DNA of 64,000 nucleotides from Hydrotaea diabolus (lineage: Eukaryota; Arthropoda; Insecta; Diptera; Muscidae), in assembly GCA_963513945.1 (NCBI GenBank), contig OY740719.1, forward strand, positions 163,070,729 through 163,134,728. Reading direction: 5' to 3'. The first letter of the stretch is position 1, and every line of letters begins with the position of its first letter. The notes under the pieces are model-generated. The model was given only the letters and a program-made list of their open reading frames with translations, searched no databases and was not told where the DNA came from. A program made the translations under genes and the position numbers. Shown piece by piece: positions 22,317 through 33,477 of this stretch.

Positions 22317-22440
22317 CTTTGTGTGACGACAGTGAAAACAAAAAGAAATGAAATCAGATTTAAACGTTTATATCACTTTGAGTGTTTATAAAAATATACT
22401 TGGAGGATAGTCGTTCTTTAGTTAAGAGCTGCCGACTTAC
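22317..22440 (-). other. 124-bp TrpA1 intron
   Basis: Bounded by GTAAGT at 22440-22435 and AG at 22318-22317, a typical short dipteran intron. It stands out because the introns on either side exceed 6 kb. Confidence 0.85.
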
Positions 22441-22597
22441 CGCCATTTTGATCGCGTATGTAGCGCAGAATATTTACTCGGTTACGAGCGGCCGCTTGAT
22501 GGGCCGCAGTGCGACCTTTGCCATCTTGAAGGGAGAGCCGAGTGTTGTCTGCTTGGTAGAGCCGTTTGAAGTCGTCCAAATTGCCAGACTCGGCTGC
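22441..22597 (-). CDS. TrpA1: TrpA1 exon 2 of the visible set: first ankyrin repeats
   Basis: Minus-strand exon of 157 bp coding AAESGNLDDFKRLYQADNTR, then LSLQDGKGRTAAHQAAARNR, then VNILRYIRDQNG. It contains the opening ankyrin units of the TRPA1 cytoplasmic domain. The acceptor is tttattgcag (AG at 22598-22599), the donor GTAAGT at 22435-22440. It starts on a codon boundary, matching the phase-0 end of the exon at 40284-40661, and ends with one base carried to the next exon. Sequence conservation to fly TrpA1 is near complete over this stretch, so the gene call is firm. Confidence 0.95.
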
Positions 22598-22718
22598 CTG
22601 CAATAAAGCAAATAATGGATTAAAGTATGATGAAGCCAAAGTAAAAAAATTAAAGCATCAAAAAAACATGAGTTTCTAAAAAATCCAATAATACTCATAC
22701 GCTCCAATGTACTACTTA
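22598..22718. other. Left end of the 17.7-kb TrpA1 intron
   Basis: Only 121 bp of non-repeat intron separate the exon acceptor from the nearest transposon. Confidence 0.6.
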
Positions 22719-23063
22719 CACGCAGAGAAAAACTATGGTTATTATATGGTCATGGCAACAATAATATGTTTTCTGCAGTAAAAGTATGTTCGTAGCAACC
22801 ATAGTATTGTTTTTTGAATTTCAGTTTGACAATAGTATGATTGCGGCAATATAAATATTGTTGAAATGTAGCAATTGTATTATTTCCTAATCCAAAAATA
22901 AAAATATGGTTGTAGCAACAATATAGCATATTTATATTTTTGGATTTTATGTTAACCATAATACTATTACGGCAATCATTCTGTACGACTGTAATTTTTC
23001 TTAATTTAAAGATTGTTTTTCGACCATGTCATTGTTACAAATTTTATGCAATAAGAGTACTTA
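22719..23063. mobile_element. CATACTATGG-type TIR element, right half missing (copy 3)
   Basis: Left end cacgcagagaaaaactatgg and the left-half motifs (ggtcatggcaacaataata, gtagcaaccatagtattg) match copy 1. The sequence stops at about 23063, before the ~30-bp array, where the next DD41D fragment begins. Confidence 0.7.
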
Positions 23064-23071
23064 ATATATAG

Positions 23072-23620
23072 GTTGGTTAAATTTTAAGGGCCGATGTTGA
23101 ATGTGAACCACTCCTAAACGTCAAGTTTTTTTCTGCATTTCATTTGATATTTTTCAATTTCAGACTAACTCAATTTGAACCATGGTCAGAATGGTGGCAA
23201 GAAGTGGCAACAGTTATCAATGATCAATTTTCGAAGAAATTCATCTTTAGTGATGAAGCAAATTTTCACCTCATTAGAATCAGAATTGTCGCATTTGGGC
23301 GAATGATAATCCAAGAGTGATTGTCGAAAAAACAATGCACCCACAAAGATTGACTGTTTGGTGCGGTTTATGGGCTGGCGGCATCATCGGGCTGTATTTT
23401 TTTTCCAAAATGAGTCCGGTCAGGCAGTTACTGTGAATGGTGTTCGCTATCGTGAGATGATAACGAACTTTTTATGGCCCGAATTTAAAGATCTGGATGT
23501 GGACGATATGTGGTTTCACCAGGACAGTGCCACTTGTCACACAGCTAACGAAACAATAGCCGTTTTGCGTGTTATCTTACGTCGTGGCTATGTTAATTGA
23601 ACGCCAAGATCATGTGAGTT
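23072..23620 (+). mobile_element. DD41D mariner-like fragment, third family
   Basis: The left end (aatgtgaaccactcctaaacgtcaag) matches the starts at 50232 and 41974. The plus-strand transposase is broken. Near 23255-23300 it reads FSPH...NQNCRIWAN, then 23358-23600 gives WHQ/FHQDSATCHTANETIAVL with the second Asp, preceded by FLWPEFKDLDVDDMW. The element stops at CDL without the third Asp. Confidence 0.7.
23358..23600 (+). pseudogene. DD41D transposase fragment around the second Asp
   Basis: 80 codons, with FFQNESGQAVTVNGVRYREM followed by ITNFLWPEFKDLDVDDMWFH and QDSATCHTANET. The DGAT motif has Ser for Gly. Ends in a stop where the helix before WPPRS should continue. Non-functional. Confidence 0.7.
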
Positions 23621-23664
23621 GACACAAAAAAAGTTTTGTTTGTACCAAATATACATAACTTGTA

Positions 23665-24187
23665 CAGGGTTTTCCATAACAATTTGATATATTACTGAAA
23701 CACAGAATATTTATGATATAGAGTTCAAATTTATTTCAGGTGTAGTGCAAATGTTACATTTTAAGAATGAAATTCGATTTCGGTCTTATGACCCCGAGCC
23801 CGTGTACAGCGATTTATTCTTTGGTACCAATTTTCCACCACTCTTTCGACCGAAACGTTGGCAACTTTGTGTTGGATGTTGTTTCTGATCCTGTCTAAAG
23901 TTGTTGGCTTGTTGGCATAGACCAATGATTTGATGTGGCCTCATGTGGGATTGTTGCTGTCAAATAACGTATATTTTGTTTATTGACAAAACCACTCAGC
24001 AAGAAATGAGCTTCATCGCTAAAGATGATAATTTAGGCCGAAAATTGGACTCAGAATTTCGGTAGTAATTTTAAAGATTTCCAAAGGTTGCTCGTAAGTG
24101 TTTGACACTAAAGAGATCATTAAAAATGTTTGAGGGTGCGTTGAAATAAAGATACAAAAATGCTATGTCCCTATTGGAAAACCCGTT
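23665..24187 (-). mobile_element. DD41D element of the cagggttttcc family, internally deleted
   Basis: Ends tacagggttttccataac and ...ctattggaaaaccc mirror the element at 7539-8461. The interior is 520 bp, in minus orientation, and retains only scattered transposase phrases (complement of the FSDEAHF/NK region at 23960-24030). Confidence 0.65.
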
Positions 24188-26205
24188 AGTAACTTCTTTA
24201 AAAACTATTGATAAAAAAATCATTAACAATAGTTTTGAAAAATCATAAAATTTTGTAGAAATTTTCCATATTCGATTTTTGAGTTGAACATAATTTGTGA
24301 AACTTTTTCGGTAAACATTTAATTTTGTTTCGATCCGAAATTCTAAATGCGTGAAATTAAATAACAAATTTTGCCAACATAATAAAGAGTAAAACACATA
24401 ACATTTAATAAAGAGTAAAATGAACTCTTTGACGAAATTCTTGATAATAATAATGTTATGTTTGCATTTTTAGAGTAATATATGGTTAATTCTGAGATTA
24501 TGGGCCACTTTGTTGTCCTTGGTTGTTTCAAGCGGGAAAAATAAAATATATATTATACTTTATTATTATTATACTTTATTATTTACTATACAATAAATCT
24601 ATATAGGACCTTTAAAGTCTTTAAAATTGTTTTTTAAAAAAAATATTTTTTCTTCAAAAAATTTCCTACCAAAGTGTTCAAATATCATTACCCTGGTTGT
24701 CCCGTCCCTAGCACTACTTTCAATTGAAATTTTCTCAATTGTTTACAAAAATATTAATTATTTATTTAATAAAACCAGTCTATAGTAAAAAATAATATTC
24801 AATTAATTTTGTTGTTATTAACGATTATAAGTTTTTATTCAATTTATATTTTTATGGATGTTTATTTTCTGTCCCTGAAAATACACAGTATTCCCCTGTA
24901 AAATCTAATATTCGCTAAAATTCAAATTCCACACCAATCCTGTTTTCAAGCAACTCAAATATAATTGAACATTACTTAAAGTGGGTGCACATCTAATAGT
25001 TTTATCGTCAACAGTTTTATTTAAATTAGGTTAGTCGTGTTTTGTTACTCGTTACGAACGTTCACACTTAAGTGGGTCATTCCCCTGTGTTGTTTTTTAA
25101 AAAGATAATTAATACTTTTTTTAATTTTGCAAGTATTTTTTTGTGTTTATTGCAAGTATAAACTTTCAGCTCAAGTCAATTTTGTAAGGGTAAGTACTTA
25201 AAAAAATTTCAGGGGGTTTTGTAGAAATTCATCATTCCCCTGCCAAAATTTTTCACAGGGGAACGACGATTAATAGATTTTTTCTTTTATTATTTTTACA
25301 AAAGAACTGAATTAAAATGAATTTGTTGATTTTAAAGAAAAATACTATATATATTTTATTGTCTTCGACATTTCTCTGTTCAATGAGTCATTACCCTGGA
25401 GGTCATATTTTTAAATTGTTGCATGATTCCGTTAAAAATTAAAATTTTGATGTGTACCTTTTAAAAATGACTAGTCTTTCTTAGAACTAAGACATCTACT
25501 ACTTGAATTAAATATTAAATTCTGCAAAAAAATTCGAATGCCAAAAATGATGTCGAACTTGGTTCATAATCTCAGAATCATCCATATACGAGTATTATGC
25601 TAACTAAATATCAAGAATCGGAAAACGTTTTTTTTTTTAAACTAAAATATTTATTATTAAAGTTCAAAAAATTTTGAATTTTGGTGATCATTTTTTTGCT
25701 AATAAGTATTTGTATTCCCTTGAATTCAAGATGATAAAAATTCCAAAATATTAATCGTTGAAGAACAAAAAAATATATTTTCAAAATGTTTTTCTGAAAA
25801 AAAATCTCATTACTGCAAAAAAAAATTTATTTCACAACAATGAAAAGTTTTTCTTAAAAACGCCTCTTACTAATATATTTTGAGAAGGTATAATATTTTC
25901 CTTATATAAATATTTATTAGAAATTAAATGTTTGGTAGGGGTAATGCTTACTGATCTTTTATCAGTTCGATTCTGATTTGACTATTTTGACATGCTAAAT
26001 ATAACAAGTCCGAATGATATTTATCTTTGATAAATATATTGTTCGATATTTTTTTGTACATTTTTTGTTTTATCGCTTGAAAAAACCGTATTTTTCAATT
26101 TCGTATAAACATAAAATATTTAACAACAGCATTGTTGAATTGCTTCCTGGTGTGACAATTATAACTCAATGGAATAAAAGTTCGAGTAAAGGTATAACCA
26201 AAGTA
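24188..26205. other. Very AT-rich TrpA1 intron with recurrent CATTCCCCTG motif
   Basis: No genes. In otherwise A/T sequence the motif cattcccctg or cattaccctg stands out at about 24685, 24889, 25076, 25232 and 25387, with inverted forms at about 25256 and 25935. Confidence 0.45.
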
Positions 26206-27427
26206 CTTAGTAGGGACATAAATACTGTTACAACATTGAACATACCCATTTCAATAGTAGAACTGAACATACCCCGTTACTGTCATATGGGTTTTGAGAG
26301 CTAACCTCAATAGCGTTAGTCTATAACGGGATTTTAAAATTGTTTCAACTTTCATCATGGAGTGGTCAGATAATGAGAACCGTATCGCTGTAATAGCGCT
26401 TTTCAAGTGTGAAATGAAAAAACGATGTCTTCAAAACGCTCCGGCCACCACATGTTTGTCTACCGAAGCATACAACTGTTTGAGGAGACTGGAGATGTAA
26501 AAGACCGCCACCGGTCGGGCCGCCCACGCTCTGTTCGAACGCCGCATGTAACCAAAGCCTTTAAATCAAGAATTCACAGAAATTCGCTCCGAAAACAGAA
26601 AATCATGGCCCGTGAGATGAATATCACGCAAAAGTCCATGAGTCGAATCAGTAAAAAAGACTTGGGGCTTTCAAACGACGTACCGGATATTTATCGACTC
26701 CAGCTTTAAAAAAATATGATTGAAAAATGCAAACGTCTTTTGGTGAAGCACGCTGATAACTTGCACAGAAAAATTTTGTTCACCGATGAAAAAATTTTAC
26801 CGTTCAGGAAGCATCTGAACTGATTCCAAGGTTGGAAAAGGGTCATCATCCAGCTTCATTCATGGTTTGGTTGGGTGTCTCTTACGATGGGGTCACTGAC
26901 CTGCATTTCTGCGAACAAGGAGTCAAAGCATCGGCCAAAGTTTACCAAGAAACCGTTTTGGAAGCTGTTGTGAAGCCTCTTAACAATTCCCTGTTCGAAA
27001 ACCAGCCATGGACTTTCCAGCAGGATTCTGCGCCGGCCCATAAGGCTAAAACGTCCCAGGCCTAGCTTCGAAACAATTTGCCAGCGTTCATTTTCTCTGA
27101 AGAATGGCCCTCAGGCAGTCCAGATTTGAATCTATTGGATTACAAATTACGGACGGTTTTAGAGGACAAGGTTTGTCAGAAAAGATACCCCAACATTGGA
27201 TCTCTTAAGACAATTTTCCAATGGACGAGGTTCGTGCAGCTATTGAGATTGGCCAGTGCGACTTAAGGCGTGTGTAAATGCAAAAGGCGGACATTTCGAA
27301 TAAGTAGATTCTTTTTGGATACAATATACATCAATAAATATATTAAAAAATATTTGGCCCAAAAACATTCAGTACTTTTTATTTTACAGCATAAAACGTG
27401 TGTAACAGTATTGATTTCCCTACTAAG
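26206..27427 (+). mobile_element. DD37D (maT-like) Tc1/mariner element, degenerate
   Basis: Inverted ends cttagtagggacataaatac and the complement of ...atttccctactaag, flanked by TA, delimit 1222 bp. Plus-strand transposase pieces lie in order. The HTH-type start is at 26425-26709 (RHRSGRPRSVRTP). The middle is at 26832-27065 (PASFMVWLGVSYDG, TFQQDSAPAHKAKTSQ). The end is at 27078-27266 (EEWPSGSPDLNLLDYKLRTV). The gap between second and third Asp is 37 residues, the maT spacing. Stops at about 26707, 27063 and elsewhere break the frame. Confidence 0.85.
26425..27266 (+). pseudogene. DD37D transposase, interrupted by stops and frameshifts
   Basis: Three consecutive open stretches with nearly complete domain order. 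First is an N-terminal HTH region with the basic RSGRPRSV linker. Next is the first catalytic block, reduced here to FTDEK-like sequence near 26775-26800. Then come QQDSAPAHKA (second Asp) and SPDLNLLDYKL (third Asp). One stop replaces the Trp expected in TSQAWLRNN, which places the inactivation by substitution. The missing parts are small, so the element is a comparatively recent loss of function. Confidence 0.8.
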
Positions 27428-27690
27428 TATACTCGTATATAAAGAAAGATGGACCAAACTGCATTTTCTTGTCAGTTCGAAACAAACAAATTTCTCTTTT
27501 TCGCTCGAAATTTTCATGGCGGTTGATACTGACAATAACTCAAGAATTTTCAACAGTCCTAATTTCAACGAAAACAAATCAAATTTTATTTTAAGAAAAA
27601 CATATTTAGATTGTGAAAAAGTATTTATGCATTAAATTTCTGTTATTTTATACCGATCACCATAGTTTTCTGCCTTCGGCGATGCCGCAT
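27428..27690. other. TrpA1 intron, nothing recognised
   Basis: Short unremarkable stretch after the DD37D element. Confidence 0.4.
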
Positions 27691-27860
27691 ATAACCCGGT
27701 TAATATTTGTGATGATCTTGTAAGAAGTGCCCGCTCCCATAACGACAATTTTGCTTGTTGACGTTGCCGATAAGCTAAATATGAACTCATCCAAAAAAGA
27801 TTATTTTGGCAAAAAACTTGACTCGCATTGCCTCAAAGCTGCAATCATTTGGCCAAGATC
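27691..27860 (-). pseudogene. Scrap of a DD41D transposase (first catalytic region)
   Basis: The complement of 27715-27850 reads KIIFFG.VHI.LIGNVNKQN then CRYGSG, recognisable as the decayed KI.FSDEAHFWL.G.VNKQNCR block. No TIRs found. Confidence 0.5.
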
Positions 27861-28684
27861 TGTCTGGTTGGCGACTTAAGATCCAAAATGGAAATGAAAT
27901 GATATGAGAAAAGTGTAGTTCATCGTAAAAAGCTTTTAACCAGTTTCACGACTTTTTAAGTCCATAGTCATGCCGGTCTGCACGGCTAGAGCGCTCGATA
28001 GCTACCAAAATGAGCTAGCAATTGTTTTTATGTTTAACAAGTTTAAACGTCGTACACTTCGATCAGCCCAAAAATTATACACACTCAATCGTGAATTAAA
28101 TTGGCCCATTTTGTGGGGCCCTGCGTTTATGAGCACGACCGCAACTTAGCCAAGTCATCAAAATAAATCCCTATTTCGATTCACAGTAAGAACGCCTTAA
28201 TTTTCATTACCCAAATGCTCCTATTTACCGCCATCCCTTCTTTTAACCGTGAAGGTCGCTGGTTTAGACCCTTTCGGTCCAAAATTCCAAACCAAATCTC
28301 TGCCAAAACTTTAAAATAAATCCCATTTGTCTATATTTACAATTAATCGCTCTAAAACTCTAAAATTGTTCAATATAATTCATTATGGTTATTAGCTGTT
28401 TGGGATTGTAAATGGGAGATATTGGCCGAATGGAAAAAACGCTTTCCTTTAAGAGATTAAATGTCCTCCGGTAATAGGTACACTTATTTATACAGGGTGA
28501 TTCATTCACGACTGTACAAATTTCATCAGCGTTTTCCTTGGCCGATTTCATGAAATTATGTCCAGCTACGACCATGCCCAAAAAAGGCAGGGGGCGAAAT
28601 GGCAGCGGTTTGAAAATTCGCGGATTGGTGGTCGGAGGGTACTAGAGTAAAATTGCAAAGTTGTGAACTAGTGATCGGAATTTT
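27861..28684. other. TrpA1 intron, repeat scraps
   Basis: Near 28380-28440 the phrase gctgtttgggattgtaaatggg matches the Helentron-like repeat at 51250. No gene recognised. Confidence 0.35.
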
Positions 28685-30450
28685 TTGTAACCTCCACCAT
28701 ACAATTGAGGGTATATTAGTTTTGTCATTCTGTCTGTAACACCTTGAAATAATCATCGGAGACCCAACAAAGTATATATATTCTTGATCCTCGTAAAATT
28801 CCAAGACGATTTGGCCTTGTTGTCCGGCTGTCCGTCTGTTGAAAACAAGATAGAGCCTGCATGAAAAAGCTAGTGAGCTGAAATTTGGCACAAACATGTG
28901 TAGTTAACCTAGCCTGGTTGGTATTGAAAATGGGCTATGTAGCTTTGCGGGAAGTTGGTGTTGGAGACCCTCAACCGACACTACCTCATAAAAATTAGTT
29001 TTTTATTTGGAAATATCCGTCCAGTTTTCTAAGCAAAATCATTGAAATTTTGCAAATAATAATCTTTATATAGGCGCAATTATCTATGTAAAATGGTTTA
29101 GATTGGGCCACCATTTCTTGTACCTCCCATGCAAACGGCATTATGGGCCTTGAGAAATAATATGACTAAAACTCAACACAAACTTGACCTATCGAAATGA
29201 AATTTTACACATCAAGATTTCTATATACAACACACTTTTACGCTGAATTCGGTTGAGATCGGAAAAGTCCTACTGGTACCTCTCACACTAACGGTCTCAT
29301 GGACCTTGAAAAATTATATGACAATAACTCACCACAAACTTGACCTATCGTAGTTCATACTCGTAGTAAAATGAGCAGTGCAGCTTTATATGTCACATGT
29401 AGTAGAGTAACAAATGCATCTGGTTTGTTCATAATCGGAAATTTCCAACCGCCAAAGTCTTTTGAAAACTGTGATCCAGTTAAAATGCAGCTCCAGAAGC
29501 TGCAAACAACAAAAACCATAAATTTGCGCCAAACGTATTTTTGAGAGAGACAATGCAAATGAAGCTATTATATCAAAACATCCAAAGTATGCAAGCACAC
29601 TTTCAGGAAATATCAACAGGTAGGGTTGCAATAAAATGAGATGTTATTTATCTTGTGGAGACATGGAGTTTTCCAGAAGAAGAAACTTGTTTTAATGAAT
29701 TTTCTAATATTCGCCGAATAGATTGTATCAACGAAGAACAAGAAGAGGAGAGAGTTCGTAACAATCGAGGAATAACAATCTGTGTTAGAAATGATAAGCT
29801 ACGAGCTGCGGTATATCTCTTCAAAAGTATTGGAATTCACACATTTCAATACATTGCATTTCAGATTGAAAGCATATTTGTACTTGCCCTTTATCGAAAT
29901 GCGTCATACCCTGAAGGTCTCTTCAGAATGTTTTTATCTCAAGCTCTAGATGAATTGATCGAGATGTCTGGTAATTCGCAAATGGTTTTTGTTGTTGTAG
30001 GACACTTCAATATAAGCCGCGCAACTTTGCAAAAAAATTCAACAGAAACTCTTCTCGAACAAAAAGGATTTTCATCATTGTTAGAAAAATCTGTACCAAC
30101 AACTAAACACGGAACACATATCGATTGGGCGTTCACCAACTCCGAACATAATTCGGTAAAATTTCAAACGTATTCTACAGCTCAAAGTCATCATGATGCT
30201 ATAGTAATAGGCATTTAGTTTTCATTTATAATAATTTTTAGGCTTCTTAATAAGAAATAGTGTGTGTAAATAATAAAAAAAGACAAAAAAATATGTTAAA
30301 TTTAAGTTATAATTAATTATATTAGTTATATTGCTTTAAATAAATTGCAATAAATAAATTACAAAAATTAAAAAAATAGTTTTTTATTTGAGAATCTGGT
30401 GGAGGGTATCCAAAGCTCGGCACAGCCAAACTTAACATTTTTTACTTGTT
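28685..30450 (+). mobile_element. Helentron-like element carrying an endonuclease-like ORF
   Basis: Starts with cctccaccatacaattgagg followed by ggtatattagttttgtcatt and ends with ggtggagggtatccaaagct then cagccaaacttaac. The same start and end bracket the shorter repeat at 61963-63043, and the first ~650 bp match it closely, including two ~150-bp tandem units (about 29200-29350). The interior holds an EEP endonuclease-like frame from about 29559 to 30218. Helentrons are Helitron relatives that carry such a domain. No Rep or helicase is visible here, so the element is at best a partial one. Confidence 0.6.
29655..30218 (+). pseudogene. Endonuclease/exonuclease/phosphatase (EEP) domain ORF, active-site residues altered
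   Basis: 187 codons, and a frame upstream (from about 29559, QNIQSMQAHFQEI) extends the domain N-terminally across one in-frame stop. The EEP layout is recognisable: VETWSFPEE (Glu strand), NRGITICVRND, FQYIAFQIESIFVLALYRNA, then VFVVVGHFNIS where the family has GDFN, and a C-terminal SHHDAIVIGI where the family has SDH. The Asp to His change in GDFN and the disturbed SDH box predict loss of catalysis. Such domains occur at the C terminus of Helentron Rep/Hel proteins and at the N terminus of non-LTR ORF2; the repeat context favours the former. Not followed by an RT. Confidence 0.65.
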
Positions 30451-31570
30451 TTTCTCTTAAAAAATAGCCCTACCTCTTACCTTTCTCTGTATTTCAAAAG
30501 TACGTTACCTTTCCAGTGCATGCAGTCGCAATCAAGAGAGCATTTTTACCAATTTTTAAGCTCTCGGACTACTAACGAAATTTATTGCATATGTAAAACA
30601 ATGAATTACTCTATCTTATTAAATTAAAGATATTTGGTATAACTACGGTAATCTCAATTCTAACACAGGTTACACAGGTGAAATTATAAAAGATAAACTC
30701 ACACAAGGACTTGCCAGCACTGAGCTATTTGAGTGAATTCTACATATATGATGCTTTAGCGATAAAGTAACAACACAGCTTTCCATGCTTAAGTTGGTTA
30801 AAGTTAAAGGGATAAGGTTGGTGTAGAAGCAATTTTTGAGCATAATCTCATGAGAAGGTTTATCTTTCAGCTTCTCTTTTGGTGTCATACTTAATGTCGA
30901 GAGTTTTGTTAGCCATCATAAGAGGGGAGAGGAAAATATGCCCCAAAGTTTAATGAAAGGACACACGAGGCAACCGCCGAGAGCAACGTGTTGCAGCATA
31001 TATGTTGTATGTTCACAACGACACAGCTACACGCAAGGCAATGTTTGCTACAACATGGCTGTATTTCTGCAACAGTAGTCTCGTGTAATGAGTGTTTAAG
31101 AAGATGCTAGCGAAGGGGCAAAAGGAAATGATGATAAATTCGGTGATTGGTTTGACGTTAATGATGTTTAATCTTTTTGCAATATAATTAAGCACACTTG
31201 AATAATTTGTTGGGTCAACAGAGGAAAGACAACTCATTTGAGTTGCCAAGAAGATAAGCCTGCCAATAAGATTTAGTATTGCCATGCTTTTGTTAAAGTA
31301 ATTATGAACGATGGCCAAAATATTTGTAGAATGAGGAGCAGCTGCAAGCAAGTTAAAGTTTTCTTTAGTAAAACTTTTCAGAAATTTACGCAATTTGTGT
31401 TTTATTTATGATGGTCGACTATCTTGATGCTTCAATCAAGGCCATATAGAGTTTGTACTTGATTTCCATACACAATTGACTCAATAATAGGGGTTTTGTA
31501 TATATCGCACTTGTTTAACAAAAGGGTATGAACTACAAATACAGAGCATTTACAAATTGTAACTGCTCTG
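30451..31570. other. TrpA1 intron, nothing recognised
   Basis: The largest ORF, minus strand 31013-31393 (126 codons), is hydrophobic and shows no domain I know. Composition is less AT-rich from 30650 to 31400 than around it. Confidence 0.35.
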
Positions 31571-31573
31571 TAT

Positions 31574-31800
31574 TAGATGTAGTGGAATTTTCTGCAAAAT
31601 GCATAACAGAACATATAGGGTGGGCCATTTAAAATTTAAATCGGCTGTAAAAAAAAGTATTGATAATTTGATAAGTATTGATAATTTTCGAATCAATCTT
31701 TTCTCTTTTCTTAGATGAAGTGGAATTTTCTGCAAAATGCATAACAGAACATATGAGTGGGCCATTTTAAATTTAAATCGGCTGTAAAAAAAAGTAATGA
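31574..31800. repeat. Direct duplication, 138-bp period
   Basis: tagatgtagtggaattttct at 31574 recurs as tagatgaagtggaattttct at 31712. Both copies run through ...gcataacagaacatat and gggccattt.aaatttaaat. It includes the left end of the next element, so the element's terminus is itself duplicated. Confidence 0.8.
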
Positions 31801-33031
31801 TAATTTTTGATATTTCTGGTTTTATGGGAAAGGTTAGGTCATTTAATAATGGAACACAATATCATAAGGTCAAGGTGTACTTGTGAATGAATTGCAGTAC
31901 TACCTGTGGTATGTTATCCTGCGGTAATTCGATTTGCTACAATTATTAGGGGTATTGGGGCCATAACTCTGGCAAATGAACTACGATTGGGATAAAATTT
32001 AGCATTAGGAGAAAGGAAATTTTCCCACATTTTCGACTTTCTAAAACGGTAACTTTTCATTTTAGAAAGGCTGGTTTCAAAGTTATGTTATTTTCAAAAT
32101 CGATATTTTTAAAATAGTTAATTATACTCGAATTTGGTACAAATACAGTTTAGACCATACGGGCGAAAGTTATATTTTTTTTCAAAATCGATATTTTTTA
32201 GGATAGTTACTACTACCGAAGTATATTTGGCACAAACGAAATTTTGACGCTATATTAAAGATAAGAAACCACACTTGATATTTAAAAAAAATATATTCAA
32301 TAGCTCTTGAAATGTATGAGTTACAATTCGACAAAGTCGAAAAATTAAATCATATTTTTTAAATTTTCAAAACCTGAAAAAAGTGAAAATCGGAAATAAG
32401 AATAAAAATATATTTGAGCATTTTATGAACAATTACTTGCCAATAATGTAAAAAAACACTAAAACCGAAAAAATTTTACTTTTCTTTAAATCGAAAAATA
32501 CGAAAGTAGTCAACTTCAGGCTAATATCTAAAATATACCTAATAGCCCGATTGTAAATGTTAATAGCTTAACATAATCCTTGGCTACAACAACCCATTTT
32601 ACAGAACTCAAAAGTATTTACTAGATCAAAAGTTATAGAATTTTGGCCGATGGCAAACGATCCTGGATCGATCCTGGCGCGACTCCTTGCTCATTTTTAA
32701 GAAAAATGACCTAATGATACCGCCATCCCAAAATCCAACCAAATAGTGGTGGATGCATTGGCTTCTCAACAGTCACGTGTTGGTTCTCTAAGCCCCATAT
32801 GCAATTATGCTTATTGACATAGCCACCGAGACAAAAATTAGCTTTATCTGAAAACACGATTTTCGTCTTCTGTCAAACAATCTTCCGAGCCAGTTGTGGA
32901 AGTCATATAAATGATATTGTGTTTCATTATTAAATATCAAAGTTTAAAGGTTACATTAAACCAGAAATTAAAAAAAATGAGAACGTTTGGTTACAGTCAA
33001 TTCAAATTTAAAATTTTAAATAGCCCACCCT
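31617..33031 (-). mobile_element. Old DD41D-type element, TIR agggtgggccatttaaa
   Basis: Ends agggtgggccatttaaaatt and aattttaaatagcccaccct are inverted. On the minus strand near 32875-32720 the frame reads KIVFSDKANFCLGGYVNKHN then CIWGLENQHVTVEKP, the first catalytic block of the DD41D type with FSDEA changed to FSDKA. The remainder is too decayed to read. Confidence 0.6.
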
Positions 33032-33244
33032 TCACGTTTAGGTTAAGCAATCGGATATCAAAACTTCAAGCTGAAGAAAACTATTGCTAGACTTTTTTCG
33101 TCAGCCGTAAAAATTTAAAACATTAATTTGTAAAAAAATCCTTTATTCAATAGAAAAACGAAGATTCAATAGGTTTTGGGCGATTTAAATAAAGCTCGCG
33201 TTGAAAATTACAAAGAGTCAAATAAAGCTTCAGTGTGTCTAAAC
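33032..33244. other. TrpA1 intron, nothing recognised
   Basis: Short AT-rich spacer between two elements. Confidence 0.4.
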
Positions 33245-33477
33245 CTTAAAGGCCCGGGTACACTGAAGGTTTTTTTTGTTACGCTGCGTATTTTTTAACT
33301 TCCGGCAGCAAAATCAACGTTCAAAATGTACAAAAAATACATAAATAGGCCCTTCACAGGTCGACACATCAATATCATAACTTTTTAAATGATTTAAGTA
33401 CATATTTCATTGGTTTTAAGCCTACCGGAAGTCAAGAAAAACGCAGCGTAAGAAAAAACACTCAGTGTGGCAGAACC
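33245..33477. mobile_element. Short TIR element (MITE), ~230 bp
   Basis: Arms gttacgctgcgtattttt...aacttccgg and ccggaagtcaagaaaaacgc...agcgtaag are inverted, and the outer parts (accttaaagg / cagaaccttaa) extend the pairing. A related right arm is seen at 39225-39290 (gactgccggaatttgaaaaa then tgcgcagtgtaag). No ORF. Confidence 0.65.

Noticed and set aside
31013..31393. 126-codon minus-strand ORF as a possible gene
   Set aside because: No recognisable domain, no splice or promoter context; left as unassigned intron sequence.
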